Shown here piece by piece: positions 8,215-17,616 of a DNA stretch of 35,156 bases. This DNA is from Verrucomicrobiota bacterium. GTDB taxonomy: Bacteria; Verrucomicrobiota; Kiritimatiellia; SS1-B-03-39; UBA6053. A program made the position numbers and the translations under genes. The notes under the pieces were generated by a model. That model was not told the origin of the DNA. It ran no database searches and saw only the letters and a program-made list of their open reading frames with translations. Position 1 is the first letter of the stretch. Every line of letters begins with the position of its first letter. Location of the stretch: assembly GCA_020831635.1 (NCBI GenBank), contig JAFIGC010000045.1:1-35156 (forward strand). The letters are read 5' to 3'.

Positions 8215-9050
8215 TCTGGCGGAAACACGCGGAAGCGGAAAAAAATCCGGTTCATATCCACTTCGGAGAAGTCAGGTTGGAACCTCAAGCCGGTTGGGGT
8301 CTCCTGGACCAGGCGTGCCAAGGATCCGGCGGGCTTCCAGCCTTGCAAGTCATATAAATCATCCGAATACTCGATGAGAAAATCAGCGGGACGGTCGGCA
8401 CGCCGGGGAACGCTCAAGGCCATGGACCCATCCGCATTCCGTGACAGGTTCATGGTGGGATTCTCGCTTCCGGTGGCGTATTCAAGCAGGGCTTCGGGGC
8501 TGGGCTCTAGGGCTTCCTCGGCTAACCATTGGGCCCATGTGGTCGTGGGAGGGACTTTGCCATGCACTCGGGCACTTCGAATCAACTCTCCGTCTTTCCC
8601 AATTGATCCCATGATCACTTCGTTTGCCTCACGAGCATTCCATATTCTTGGGCTTGGATTAAATGAGGCCCGGGGCCAGCGCCAAGACATACCCCGAAAC
8701 AAAGCCCATTCCCCTTCGTCCGGTCCGCCCGAAAACCCCCAAACATAAGCATGGGCGTTCACGGTAAAGGGGGCCTCGTTCTCCGTGACATGGTATACGG
8801 AGGTAAACCACTGGTTGCCCTCGTGATAGGTAACTCGTTGGGCGGCCACCCAGTTTTCGGACCACTGGTCGATATTGTCGGAAGTGGGCACAAACCCGTT
8901 GGCAAACACACCAAGCTCAAAACGGAAAGATTGGTTCAAGACCTCCCCGTCTTCGGTCAAATTCAACGAGGTGGGGTCACAGAACCACTGAATCATCGTG
9001 GCTTGTGCGCACAAGGAGAGGAAAGAGAAAAGAATAAGTGTTTTTTTCAT
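8196..9050 (-). CDS. Secreted protein of unknown function, related to the adjacent PEP-CTERM protein
   Basis: A 284-residue protein with an N-terminal signal peptide (MKKTLILFSFLSLCAQA). Its N-terminal part repeats the pattern of the upstream neighbour: '(F)xFELGVFANGFVP-N-xQWSENWVAAQ' here against 'FVFQIGTFATGFSPDNTNTEFWISNWILFG' there. That suggests paralogous domains. The C-terminal part (about 215-275: 'NADGSMALSVPRRA', 'LIEYSDDLYDLQGW', 'IFFRFRVFP') resembles a small C-terminal beta domain common in secreted proteins of Verrucomicrobiota; this is my pattern recognition, not a database match. Unlike its neighbour it has no PEP-CTERM tail. The start overlaps the neighbour's stop (ATGA). 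Function is unknown. Confidence 0.75.
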   Translation of the reverse strand: MKKTLILFSFLSLCAQATMIQWFCDPTSLNLTEDGEVLNQSFRFELGVFANGFVPTSDNIDQWSENWVAAQRVTYHEGNQWFTSVYHVTENEAPFTVNAHAYVWGFSGGPDEGEWALFRGMSWRWPRASFNPSPRIWNAREANEVIMGSIGKDGELIRSARVHGKVPPTTTWAQWLAEEALEPSPEALLEYATGSENPTMNLSRNADGSMALSVPRRADRPADFLIEYSDDLYDLQGWKPAGSLARLVQETPTGLRFQPDFSEVDMNRIFFRFRVFPPEGQDTP

Positions 9051-9754
9051 GAGCGTTTTCCTTTGCTTCGGTAAAATGTAAGTCCAGTGGCCGCAAGAGC
9101 CAATACCATGAACACCAAGCTGGCGGGTTCGGGAATGATGAAGGTCTGCAGAGTAAAACTGTCTTCGGTGAATTTTTGACCAAAACCCTCAATCAAACTC
9201 TGGCCACCCCAAATCGGAACATCCGATGAGACTAAATCACTCATCGCCCATTGAAGCGGTTCCTCCGTCCCACAGTTATCACAATCTGGATCGGCGGATA
9301 TATTTGGAAAAACCCAAGTCTCCGACCTTCCCAAAAACCATTCTGCGCCTTCATTGGTGATGTTATTGTTGTTATACACCCATAAGTATGCAGGCAAACC
9401 ACTGAAGTCGAATTCCTGAGCGGCTTCGGGGCTGACGGAGTACCCCTCTTCCGTCATTCCTCCCTCAAAACCGATCACCGGGGGGGGGACGTCATTATAG
9501 TTGGCTTCACCAAAGAGAATCCAATTGGATATCCAGAATTCAGTGTTCGTGTTGTCCGGGGAAAAGCCCGTCGCAAAGGTTCCAATCTGAAAAACGAAGT
9601 CGGATTGGTTAAACTCATCGACTAAGAATTCACCTTGGCTGTCCACCAAGGTCTCCAATGTAGTACTCGACAGGGTGATCCCGACAAAGGGTTCAGACCA
9701 AACCGTAACGATCTGGGAGACCAATGCTAAAAACAGGATGTGATATTTATTCAT
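9047..9754 (-). CDS. PEP-CTERM anchored extracellular protein
   Basis: A 235-residue protein with a signal peptide (MNKYHILFLALVSQIVTVWS), a beta-rich body and a C-terminal sorting signal: 'IPEP' followed by a hydrophobic helix and the basic tail 'YRSKGKRS'. This is the PEP-CTERM pattern recognised by exosortase, which links such proteins to exopolysaccharide and biofilm export. No exosortase gene lies in the window. An in-frame ATG at 9784 overlaps the stop of the giant gene upstream. I prefer 9754 because the signal peptide starts there, but the coupled start is possible. The body shares a domain with the next gene downstream. A polysaccharide exporter and glycosyltransferase occur elsewhere in the window, but a link is inference. 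Confidence 0.82.
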   Translation of the reverse strand: MNKYHILFLALVSQIVTVWSEPFVGITLSSTTLETLVDSQGEFLVDEFNQSDFVFQIGTFATGFSPDNTNTEFWISNWILFGEANYNDVPPPVIGFEGGMTEEGYSVSPEAAQEFDFSGLPAYLWVYNNNNITNEGAEWFLGRSETWVFPNISADPDCDNCGTEEPLQWAMSDLVSSDVPIWGGQSLIEGFGQKFTEDSFTLQTFIIPEPASLVFMVLALAATGLTFYRSKGKRS

Positions 9755-9780
9755 GATAGTTTTTTCAAGGGATGAAGGTG

Positions 9781-12700
9781 TCATGGTGTCCAGGGGGATG
9801 GGAGAAAGTAACTGATGTTGTCATTTTTTAACATATAGACTGCCCCGCGGTCACGCACAAAAAGAGGCGATGCTTTGACATCCACGCGGAATACATCGGC
9901 GGAACGAATCCAGCGCTCCGGCGTAAACCAATCGTCGAGGTAATATGTGGTGTAAGTGCGGCCCGTCAAAGTGGAGTCCCCATTCCAAATCCAGAACTGG
10001 TCGGCCTTAACGTAATCGGGGTGGCCTGTGAACCCGTTGTCCAAGGTCATCTCCCGCTCAAGGGCGGATTGCGTGATCGGATATCCAGCCCCCACCAAGT
10101 TTTTCCCCGCGCACAAAGGCCTCCTGAAAGCATTTTGGCGGACCTGACCATAGGAAATCAGAACTTTTTGACTCTTTGAATTCACGAATACCGCGTGTCC
10201 GGGAGGAATGACCCGGCCTCCCTGGTCCACCAGATTGGGGTCTGATGTCAAAGCCCAACGGGTGTTCGCTCCATCTTCATAAAGGAAGTAACACTCAAAA
10301 GTCGTTCCGTTCCAAACCGTGATTTGGTCTGCGTCCGACGGACTGACACCTTCTTGCATTACGTCAACCGGAAACAAACTGTCCAAAGTCTTGTGACGGT
10401 ACAAAGAGCTGGTGGCACCCTCCAAACCTGCGGGCAGCGGCCCGGTGAGGGTGTTGAAAGGGCCGTCCAAGCCGCAAAGACTGGAGGCCTCGGCGAGGGT
10501 GAGCACGTTGTTTTCAGCGGACACGACATCGAAGCGATGCCCCTCGAAATCCCCGTTGGTGATTTCCAGGTAGTACGCCACGCCGGACTCCAGCACCTCC
10601 GCGTTTCTCGACAACACCACTTCCGGCGACACCTCGTCAACAAAGGTGATTTCCGCCGTGAGCGGGCTGCATTCCAGGAAAGGATTGTTGTAGGAACGGC
10701 ACTGGTTGGTTTCAAAGTCGCTGATCACCCAGCCGGATACTTCGCTCAGGACCACCTCATCTGCCACCTCGTCCCCGGAGGTGTCGGTTTCCATGCGGAT
10801 GCGCACGAACCCAGAGTCGCCAATCAGGCCGGTCAGACCGCGGATGTCGGGAATGGTCACGGTTTCAGTTCCGTTGCTGTTACCCATGACCGAAGTATTG
10901 GAGCCATCGAGCGCAATCGCCCCCTGCCACTGCACGGGATCCGCCAGTGCGGAGGCGTATTCCAGATACCAGGTGACGTTGGGAGGCAGGTCCGCTAGCC
11001 GGACAAACGACCCAATCAGGGAGTCGCCATTGTCCAGGGAAAGACAGAAGTCGATGTCCTCCACGATCCCAAGCTGTGTGTTGACGAAATCCTGGTCCTC
11101 GACCTGGGAGCCGGGCAGGACGTCAATGGCGGTGATGTCCCCGTTGATGGTGAGGTCACCTCCGTCCACATCGTCTACCGCGTGAAAACCGGAGGGAACG
11201 GTTTGTGCGACTTTGTAAAAGCCGGTCGGGAGATTCGTGAACTCATAGAATCCATTCTCGTCCGTAACCGTGGTGATCGGGTTGTTGGAACCATCGAGGA
11301 CCGGGTCCCCTTCCAAATCGAGCAGCTCCACCGTCACCCCCTCGTGGGGAATGTCGCCAACATTGTTTCCGGTGGTATCGATGAAAATCGTGCCGCTGAT
11401 GGAGCCGAATTCCGCGTTCACGAAGTCCTGCTCCGCCGTGGTTTGTCCAGGCAGCACAGTGATCAAATCCACATCCCCAATCTGGGTGAGATCGCCACCG
11501 TCCACATCGTTCACCGCGACAAAGCCCGCGGGAACGGATTGCACGACGCGGTATTCACCGGGAGGCAGGTTTTCAAAAACATAAAAGCCATTGGAATCGG
11601 TGTCGGTGGTGCCCAGAGAATTGTTCGCTTCGTCGAACAGTTCAACCTGTATTTCGGCATGGGGAATGTTCCCCGCGTTGTCTCCCGTGGTGTCCAAACG
11701 GATGGTGCCGCTGATGGCACCCAACTGGGTGTTGACAAAATCCTGGCCGGTGACGTCAGTTCCGAGCTCAATGGTAATGACTTCCTCGTCTCCGTTCACG
11801 GTGAGGTTTCCGCCATCCACATCGTCAATGGCGATGAAACCCGTGGGGACGGTCTGACGCACCTGGTAATCTCCAGGCGGCACATTGGTGAAGGAGTAGA
11901 ACCCGTTTTCGTCTGTGGTCACGGTGATGGGGTTGTTGTCACCGTCCAGGATTTCCTCCCCGTCTCCGTCCAAAAGCGTAACCAGAACCCCTTGCTGCGG
12001 GGTGTCACCAGTTCCATTTCCCGTGGTGTCCAAAAGGATGGTGCCACTGATGGACCCCAACGCCTGGTTCACAAAATCAATTCCGGTAATGTTGTTCCCA
12101 AGGTTCACAGTAATGAGGGTGACATCCCCAATCACGGTGAGGTCGCCCCCATCCTCGTCGTTGACCGCCACAAAGCCGGTCGGAACCAACTGCCTGACTT
12201 TATAGTTCCCCGGCTGGGTGATGGGAAACAGGAAACACCCGAAATCAGAGCAGGAAAACGTCGTGGCCAGAACGTTGTCATCTTCATCCAACAATTGCAC
12301 GGTCACCCCCCCGTGCGGGATGTTGCCTTCCAAATTCCCGGTGGTATCAATGGTGATGGTGCCGAAAATAGACATGTTTTGTGCGAGGAGGAAATCCCGG
12401 CCGTCCACATCCTGTCCCGCGAGGGTAAACTCGATCAGGTCATCCCCATTGGCGGACCCGTCCGCGTCCAGGATCGGGGTGGTGCCGGAGGGCGGCACCA
12501 CAACCACGATGTAATCACCGTCGGGAAGGCCGGTGAATTCATACTCACCATCTTGGTCCGTGGTGGTGGAACCCACGAATTCATTGGGATCGGCAACGCC
12601 GTCCCCGTTCAAATCACGGTACAGCCGCACTTCAGTGCCCTCCGAGGGGGTGTCGCCGGGGAATCCGGAAAATTCACCGTCTGTATTTGTGTCAACCCAA

Positions 12701-15700
12701 ACCGTCCCGGAAACCGCCGACAGGGTTTCCGCGTTGTTGATAAGGAAGTCCTGGTCGTCAAAACTTTCTTCCACAACGGACAATTCGATCAGGTCATCCC
12801 CGTTGTCAGACCCGTCCACGTCCAGGACCGCTGTGAAGTCAGCCGGAGTTTGGGACCGGACCTCATAGTTGCCGGGCGGAATCCCGATGAAGGTGTAGCT
12901 TCCGTCCAATTGGGTGACGGTGGAGGCAAGTAGATTGTCGTCGCCGTCGTAGAGTTCCACCACCACACCCGGAACCACGACGTTATTGGAAGTAAATTCC
13001 CCGTCGTTTTCCGCGTCGCGATAGACCGTCCCCGTGACCACATGGAAGCCCCAGCGATAGTCTTCGACCTCCCCGTTGGAGGCCTCGCCCGAAAAGGCGA
13101 GTTCAGGAATCAAGGGTTCGGTGGGAAGGATGCGGAACCGGGAAAACAGGAAGGTGGAGTCCAAGGGAAGATCCTCTGGAACCAGGGTGCCGGCGGGAAC
13201 ATCGAAACTGAACGTGTAGGTGCCGGTGGTGACCGCCTGGCTCAAAACCAGCTCTCCCGCGTCAATAAAATCCCCGTCAATGTTGAAGTCAATGAAGCCG
13301 ACGAGCCAGCCGGTACCCACCACGTCCACGCGCACGCTGCCGCCGTTTGAACCCTCGGACCAAATTCCGGTGACAAACACGCCATCGTCGAAGTCATCTG
13401 CGTCGGCGTTCGGAGAAGGCTGCCCGTTGGGTTCCGTGTTCACGTCTTCGCCCAGATACAAGGTTGGGTTGTCGGGATCCGGTACAATGTGCCGCGCCCC
13501 GTTGGGCAGCAGGGTTATGGAGGCGTAAGCCTCGGGCAGGTCGCCGAAGTCGTATTCCACCACGGAACGGAACGCGAAGTCCATGTTGGTGATTTCGTCG
13601 TCCGCAGCCACCCACATGAAGGCGCCGGTAGTGTGACCCTGGCTGTTGGATGTGATCGACCTTCCATCGGCGGGATGATCATTCACCCCGGGCACGCTGG
13701 TAATCACAAGATTGCCAATGGGCGGCACCATGGAGACAATGTAGAAGTCCGTGTCTGGCAGATTAGTGAAGCTGTAGTCGCCATTGGTGTTCGTGACGGT
13801 GCTGCCCAATAATGTCAACACGCCCGTTCCGAGACCATCTGCAGGATCGTCACCCTCCCACGCGTAAATAAACACGCTCACATTGGCAAAAGCGACTTCA
13901 TCGGCCGCCACGCCCGTGGGGTTCAGTCCGTTGAGGAGACCGTCCTCGGGGTCACCATCCAATCCGATGGTGCCGCTGAACGAGTTGGTGCCAAAGAAAC
14001 GGTAGCCGAAGTTGACCTCCTCGTTGTCGGCGGTCCAGGCGGTTCCGCCAATGGTGGAGATGTTTCCGGAGCTGATCACCACTTCCTCGGCCACGTCGTC
14101 GAGGGTTCCGTCGGGGTCAACCGTCTGCTCGTAATTGGCGGGGAACGGGAAATCGGGGTCGTCCGTCACCACCACCACGCTGTAGGTGCCGTCGTCGAGA
14201 CCGCCAAAGGCGTACTCGCCGTTTTCGTCGGTGAAAGTGGTGGCAATCGGATCGGGGTTGCCAAGCTCATATAGTTCCACGAGAATGAAGGGTATGCGGG
14301 GTTCTTCCTCGCCCACCAGTCCGTCGTCGTCAAAATCCACCCAGAGGGTGCCGGCGATGACCCCGCCGGGAATGAAGTAGCCGAAATCGGCTCCCATGAA
14401 GGTTTGGCCCTGGGCGAGGGTGATCGCGTAACGTCCGTCGCAGCCCACCGCGAGGGGGTCGGAGCAGGGCAAACCGTCGTTGTCGGGATCGGCGGAAATA
14501 AAGGAGCCCGCGGGGAGGGATGTTTCGTCCACGCGCACCTCGTAGTTACCCGGATCGAGGTCTTGGAAGACGTAAAACCCATTCGCGTCGGTTGTCGTAG
14601 TGGCAAAAAACAAGTTGTCACGGTACAGATCCACGACCACACCAGGGATCCCGGGTTCGTTCGTGTCCTGGACCCCGTTGCGGTTCACGTCAAAAAAGAT
14701 GGTATCACCGATGGCCCCGGCGGGATAAATCAGGGTGTCGGCGGTGTCGGACCCGCTGTTTGCGGGACTGCCGTCGAGGAATTGCGCACCATTGACCGAG
14801 GCAATGTTGGTGGTGGTGATCGAGGGACCTGCCAATTCATTGGCGGTGAAGTTCACGGTGACCGACGAACTGCTTTCCGGCGCGATCGGACCGATGTTGT
14901 TCCAGGTCAGCGTGCCGACCGAACCGATGACCGAGGTGCTGTCCGGTGCGGGGTTGGCGCTGACAAAAGTCAGCTCGTCCGCGTTGTACGTGTCGGTGAG
15001 AGGAACCAAGGAGAGAGTGTTGGGGGAAACCGTGTCATTGGTGGTGAGACTGAACCGCACTCCTGAAAGGAACAACGTTCCGGCAGTTGCTTGGTTCCCA
15101 CCTCGATTGGTTTCAAGTTGGACCGAAAGGTTCGAGGGGTTTCCGAAATCCGACCAGGCCCAGGGAGATTTGGCGGATGTCACATTGATCGAAATCACAG
15201 TGGCTCCCGCGGATGTGGTCGGCAGGGCTTGTAACGTGGCGGAGGAAACGGAAAAGGCTTGCAACAAGGTGCCGCTCACATTGTTGTACAAACGAACGTC
15301 AAGCGTGTCCTGTGCCTCAAATTGATTCTGCCTGTAAGCTCCCACAAGTTCCAAAACCACGTTGTTAATGGTTGCGGGCGAACCAGAGGGTATTCCGAAA
15401 TTTCTGACCCCAATTGCCTTGGTGGGATTAGGAAATGTGGCGCTTGTAAAGGACGAGGGTGTATTGCCCTCAATGTTGTCTCGGTTCAGCCAAGTTCTAC
15501 TTGATTGTGTTAAAGTATAATTCGTATCCAAGGCGTTTGCGAAGCCACTTACCACCACGTTCTCCACAACATTCGGATAATTATTGCTCACGGTGATGTC
15601 GTAGGTGACGTCCCCGCCCTCGCGGACGATCTCGGTGCCGGTCTTTTCCACCACCAGGGTGGGGGCGAACCCGAAGTCATTTCCTGTGGAGTCCCCCCCC

Positions 15701-17616
15701 GAAAGCGCGACGTTGATCGTGGTTGCCGTGGTCGGGGCGTAGCCTTCGGGTATGTCCGTGTCCTGAGCATCGACCACCACCTGATAGTCACCGTCCGGAA
15801 GGTTTTCAAAGAGATAATTCCCCTGGGCATCGGTTTGGACGGTTTCCAGAAAAACGGGTTGGCCGTTCACGATGGCAAACAGGGAGACGGACACAGAGTC
15901 AATCCCCGCCTCGGCGCCATCCTGAACCCCGTTTGCATATCCCCCGCCCCCTTCACCATCATCCTCAAACACAGTGCCGGAAATCGACAGGGATCCATTG
16001 ATGAGGGTAATGGCGTCGTCGGTGAGAAAAGGGAGGGCATTCCCAAAGGAAAGTCCGGCGATATTTTGAATGACCGGTACGCCCGTGAGGGGAGAATCAA
16101 TGACCACGGAGAAGGTCACCGATCCGCCAGCATCCGGGTCCAGGGGATCACTTAACCACCATTGCAGATCGGTCACCCCGGAGGCGGGAGCGGGTTCTGT
16201 CGTGACCCAGGTCGCGCCATTATCCGTGGAGTAGCGCACTTGATAGGATGAAACCCCGGCGGGGAGGATATTCCCCGCCGCAGCGGTTCCCGCCACATAC
16301 GTGGTGTTTGGGGGAATGGAATCATGTACAACCAAAGGCAAACCGTTGTTGGGCTCGCCCACAGGTTGCGAGCCATCATTGGAAAAGTCCACCGTGTAGA
16401 GGAGGGTGGCACCGGGATCCGCGTTCTGCAGATTGACGCTTTTCTCCAATACAACCTCGGTTTCGTTGGATTCAAGCACTCCAACACTGACCCCGTAGTC
16501 CCCGTTGAATTTTTCGTTGTCAAAGCCGGAGGCGGCCATTTGATAGGGAGTGAGCACCGCGCTACCGGGCCCCTGAAGAGGCATGAAATCATAGCGGACC
16601 AAGCCGATTACCCCGGTGTTGTCGGGAAGATTGGTGAAATAAAGCTGGTCCTGCACGTCCAACACCAGCTCCCCGCCGCCCTTGAGCTTAACCACGATCA
16701 GCGCGTAGGTGTTCACCAGGCGAAAGGCGCCTGAGTCAAACAAAGAGGGATCGCCCACGGGCTGAAGCCAGGCGTTTTGGTCTGGAACCAGATCCCCGTC
16801 GTTGTCAAAACCCTTGTTCACATTTCCAAGATCATACCAAATCCCCTCGGTGATCACACTGGTCCCGGGGGAGCCGTCCGCTTCGATGTTGTTCCACTCC
16901 GGCTGGAATCTCTCAAGAAGATCCTGGTATTCCTGGGGCACCTTGTTCGCGGTGTTGGGGAAAATTTTGTTCGCCATCGCGCTCAGACACCTGCGCATGT
17001 TCGCGCGGCGGTTCACGTCCGCTTCCCGCTGAACGGCTCCGTCGTCCGCGCGCACCCAGATGTCATAAAACAAGTAGAGGTCGTCGTCTGGTTTTCTGCC
17101 GCCCGTAACGGATTTCTCATCCACGTCCAAATTGGGATAGCTGACAAGCCAGTACACGGGAACATAGCCACCGGCGGGAATTTCGGAGAAGGTGCGGGTG
17201 GCATCCGCCAAACCCATGGAGCCCCCCTCGTGGGTCAGCGCGAAAGCGCCGCCGGGAAGCGGTCCGGTGATGTCGGTGTTTTCCGTGTGCACCCGGCTCG
17301 GGTAGATCCCGGGGGTTCCCTCCGAAAAATCCCCGATGTTGGCAACCACATCGGTCAAAGGCTGGCTGCCGTCGTTCCAAATCCGCGCGGAGATGAAGGC
17401 CGCCCGGGGGGCGTAGGTCGCGGGGGTTTCCACGTTGGAGTCTACGATGAAATTGTAGGCCGTTGTGACCTCAATCCTCAGTGGCCCATCGGGATTTGCC
17501 GTATGTGCAAGAAGGGGGCACAAGGAAAGTCCAATCCATGTGAGTTGCCGCATTCTCACAGGTCCTAAGATGTTCATTACTGATTCGAAAAACTTTGAAA
17601 GAGTATTCGTTTTCAT
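9781..17616 (-). CDS. Giant modular surface protein (DUF11, SdrD-B-like, GEVED domains)
   Basis: About 2611 residues. Signal peptide 'MRQLTWIGLSLCPLLAHTA' comes after a 21-residue lead. If translation starts at 17553 this is the exact N-terminus, and that ATG has an AGGA ribosome site nine bases upstream, so 17553 is a strong alternative start. Domains by approximate residue: unknown N-terminal region 25-382; DUF11-like 383-536; SdrD-B-like (Cna-B/prealbumin-type beta sandwich) 541-646; a second DUF11 654-963 split by a beta-rich insertion at 691-862; SdrD-B-like 964-1084, 1085-1209 and 1210-1350; GEVED domain 1352-1524 ('YDFGDLPEAY ... NGEVEDYRWGF'); two more B-like units to 1748; four ~105-residue tandem repeats 1748-2188; unique C-terminal region 2188-2611. 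Many 'DxDxDG' loops suggest calcium binding. There is no LPXTG or PEP-CTERM tail, so the anchor is unknown. Adhesin or stalk-like role is inference. Confidence 0.85.
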   Translation of the reverse strand: MKTNTLSKFFESVMNILGPVRMRQLTWIGLSLCPLLAHTANPDGPLRIEVTTAYNFIVDSNVETPATYAPRAAFISARIWNDGSQPLTDVVANIGDFSEGTPGIYPSRVHTENTDITGPLPGGAFALTHEGGSMGLADATRTFSEIPAGGYVPVYWLVSYPNLDVDEKSVTGGRKPDDDLYLFYDIWVRADDGAVQREADVNRRANMRRCLSAMANKIFPNTANKVPQEYQDLLERFQPEWNNIEADGSPGTSVITEGIWYDLGNVNKGFDNDGDLVPDQNAWLQPVGDPSLFDSGAFRLVNTYALIVVKLKGGGELVLDVQDQLYFTNLPDNTGVIGLVRYDFMPLQGPGSAVLTPYQMAASGFDNEKFNGDYGVSVGVLESNETEVVLEKSVNLQNADPGATLLYTVDFSNDGSQPVGEPNNGLPLVVHDSIPPNTTYVAGTAAAGNILPAGVSSYQVRYSTDNGATWVTTEPAPASGVTDLQWWLSDPLDPDAGGSVTFSVVIDSPLTGVPVIQNIAGLSFGNALPFLTDDAITLINGSLSISGTVFEDDGEGGGGYANGVQDGAEAGIDSVSVSLFAIVNGQPVFLETVQTDAQGNYLFENLPDGDYQVVVDAQDTDIPEGYAPTTATTINVALSGGDSTGNDFGFAPTLVVEKTGTEIVREGGDVTYDITVSNNYPNVVENVVVSGFANALDTNYTLTQSSRTWLNRDNIEGNTPSSFTSATFPNPTKAIGVRNFGIPSGSPATINNVVLELVGAYRQNQFEAQDTLDVRLYNNVSGTLLQAFSVSSATLQALPTTSAGATVISINVTSAKSPWAWSDFGNPSNLSVQLETNRGGNQATAGTLFLSGVRFSLTTNDTVSPNTLSLVPLTDTYNADELTFVSANPAPDSTSVIGSVGTLTWNNIGPIAPESSSSVTVNFTANELAGPSITTTNIASVNGAQFLDGSPANSGSDTADTLIYPAGAIGDTIFFDVNRNGVQDTNEPGIPGVVVDLYRDNLFFATTTTDANGFYVFQDLDPGNYEVRVDETSLPAGSFISADPDNDGLPCSDPLAVGCDGRYAITLAQGQTFMGADFGYFIPGGVIAGTLWVDFDDDGLVGEEEPRIPFILVELYELGNPDPIATTFTDENGEYAFGGLDDGTYSVVVVTDDPDFPFPANYEQTVDPDGTLDDVAEEVVISSGNISTIGGTAWTADNEEVNFGYRFFGTNSFSGTIGLDGDPEDGLLNGLNPTGVAADEVAFANVSVFIYAWEGDDPADGLGTGVLTLLGSTVTNTNGDYSFTNLPDTDFYIVSMVPPIGNLVITSVPGVNDHPADGRSITSNSQGHTTGAFMWVAADDEITNMDFAFRSVVEYDFGDLPEAYASITLLPNGARHIVPDPDNPTLYLGEDVNTEPNGQPSPNADADDFDDGVFVTGIWSEGSNGGSVRVDVVGTGWLVGFIDFNIDGDFIDAGELVLSQAVTTGTYTFSFDVPAGTLVPEDLPLDSTFLFSRFRILPTEPLIPELAFSGEASNGEVEDYRWGFHVVTGTVYRDAENDGEFTSNNVVVPGVVVELYDGDDNLLASTVTQLDGSYTFIGIPPGNYEVRSQTPADFTAVLDVDGSDNGDDLIELSVVEESFDDQDFLINNAETLSAVSGTVWVDTNTDGEFSGFPGDTPSEGTEVRLYRDLNGDGVADPNEFVGSTTTDQDGEYEFTGLPDGDYIVVVVPPSGTTPILDADGSANGDDLIEFTLAGQDVDGRDFLLAQNMSIFGTITIDTTGNLEGNIPHGGVTVQLLDEDDNVLATTFSCSDFGCFLFPITQPGNYKVRQLVPTGFVAVNDEDGGDLTVIGDVTLITVNLGNNITGIDFVNQALGSISGTILLDTTGNGTGDTPQQGVLVTLLDGDGEEILDGDNNPITVTTDENGFYSFTNVPPGDYQVRQTVPTGFIAIDDVDGGNLTVNGDEEVITIELGTDVTGQDFVNTQLGAISGTIRLDTTGDNAGNIPHAEIQVELFDEANNSLGTTDTDSNGFYVFENLPPGEYRVVQSVPAGFVAVNDVDGGDLTQIGDVDLITVLPGQTTAEQDFVNAEFGSISGTIFIDTTGNNVGDIPHEGVTVELLDLEGDPVLDGSNNPITTVTDENGFYEFTNLPTGFYKVAQTVPSGFHAVDDVDGGDLTINGDITAIDVLPGSQVEDQDFVNTQLGIVEDIDFCLSLDNGDSLIGSFVRLADLPPNVTWYLEYASALADPVQWQGAIALDGSNTSVMGNSNGTETVTIPDIRGLTGLIGDSGFVRIRMETDTSGDEVADEVVLSEVSGWVISDFETNQCRSYNNPFLECSPLTAEITFVDEVSPEVVLSRNAEVLESGVAYYLEITNGDFEGHRFDVVSAENNVLTLAEASSLCGLDGPFNTLTGPLPAGLEGATSSLYRHKTLDSLFPVDVMQEGVSPSDADQITVWNGTTFECYFLYEDGANTRWALTSDPNLVDQGGRVIPPGHAVFVNSKSQKVLISYGQVRQNAFRRPLCAGKNLVGAGYPITQSALEREMTLDNGFTGHPDYVKADQFWIWNGDSTLTGRTYTTYYLDDWFTPERWIRSADVFRVDVKASPLFVRDRGAVYMLKNDNISYFLPSPWTP
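11055..12374 (-). repeat. Four tandem ~105-residue repeats inside the giant surface protein
   Basis: Units begin near 12374, 12054, 11721 and 11404, and each runs 318-350 bases. Each opens with 'GTI(x)(L/I)DTTGN', has 'PH-xVxVxLLD' and 'FYxFxNLPPGxYxVxQ', then 'VPxGFxAxxDxDGGxLT', and closes with 'xDFVNxxLG'. Two units carry an extra 'LDG-NNPIT' insertion. Nucleotide copies have diverged, so this is an old domain duplication rather than a recent DNA expansion. Confidence 0.85.

Noticed and set aside
9826-9840. A 15-base exact direct repeat (TTTTAACATATAGAC) near the 3' end of the giant gene and again at 17787-17801 upstream of it, which could look like a target-site duplication.
   Set aside because: One AT-rich 15-mer match in 35 kb is near chance expectation, the copies are not at element boundaries, and no transposase or terminal repeats accompany them.
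11055-12374. Regularly spaced repeats of ~320 bases that might suggest a CRISPR-like or DNA-level tandem array.
   Set aside because: The repeats are in frame, diverged at DNA level, and code for well-formed beta-sandwich domains.
10324-12933. Several plus-strand frames of 150-580 codons opposite the giant gene.
   Set aside because: They arise from the low stop density opposite Asp/Gly/Val-rich repeats and contain no recognisable protein features.
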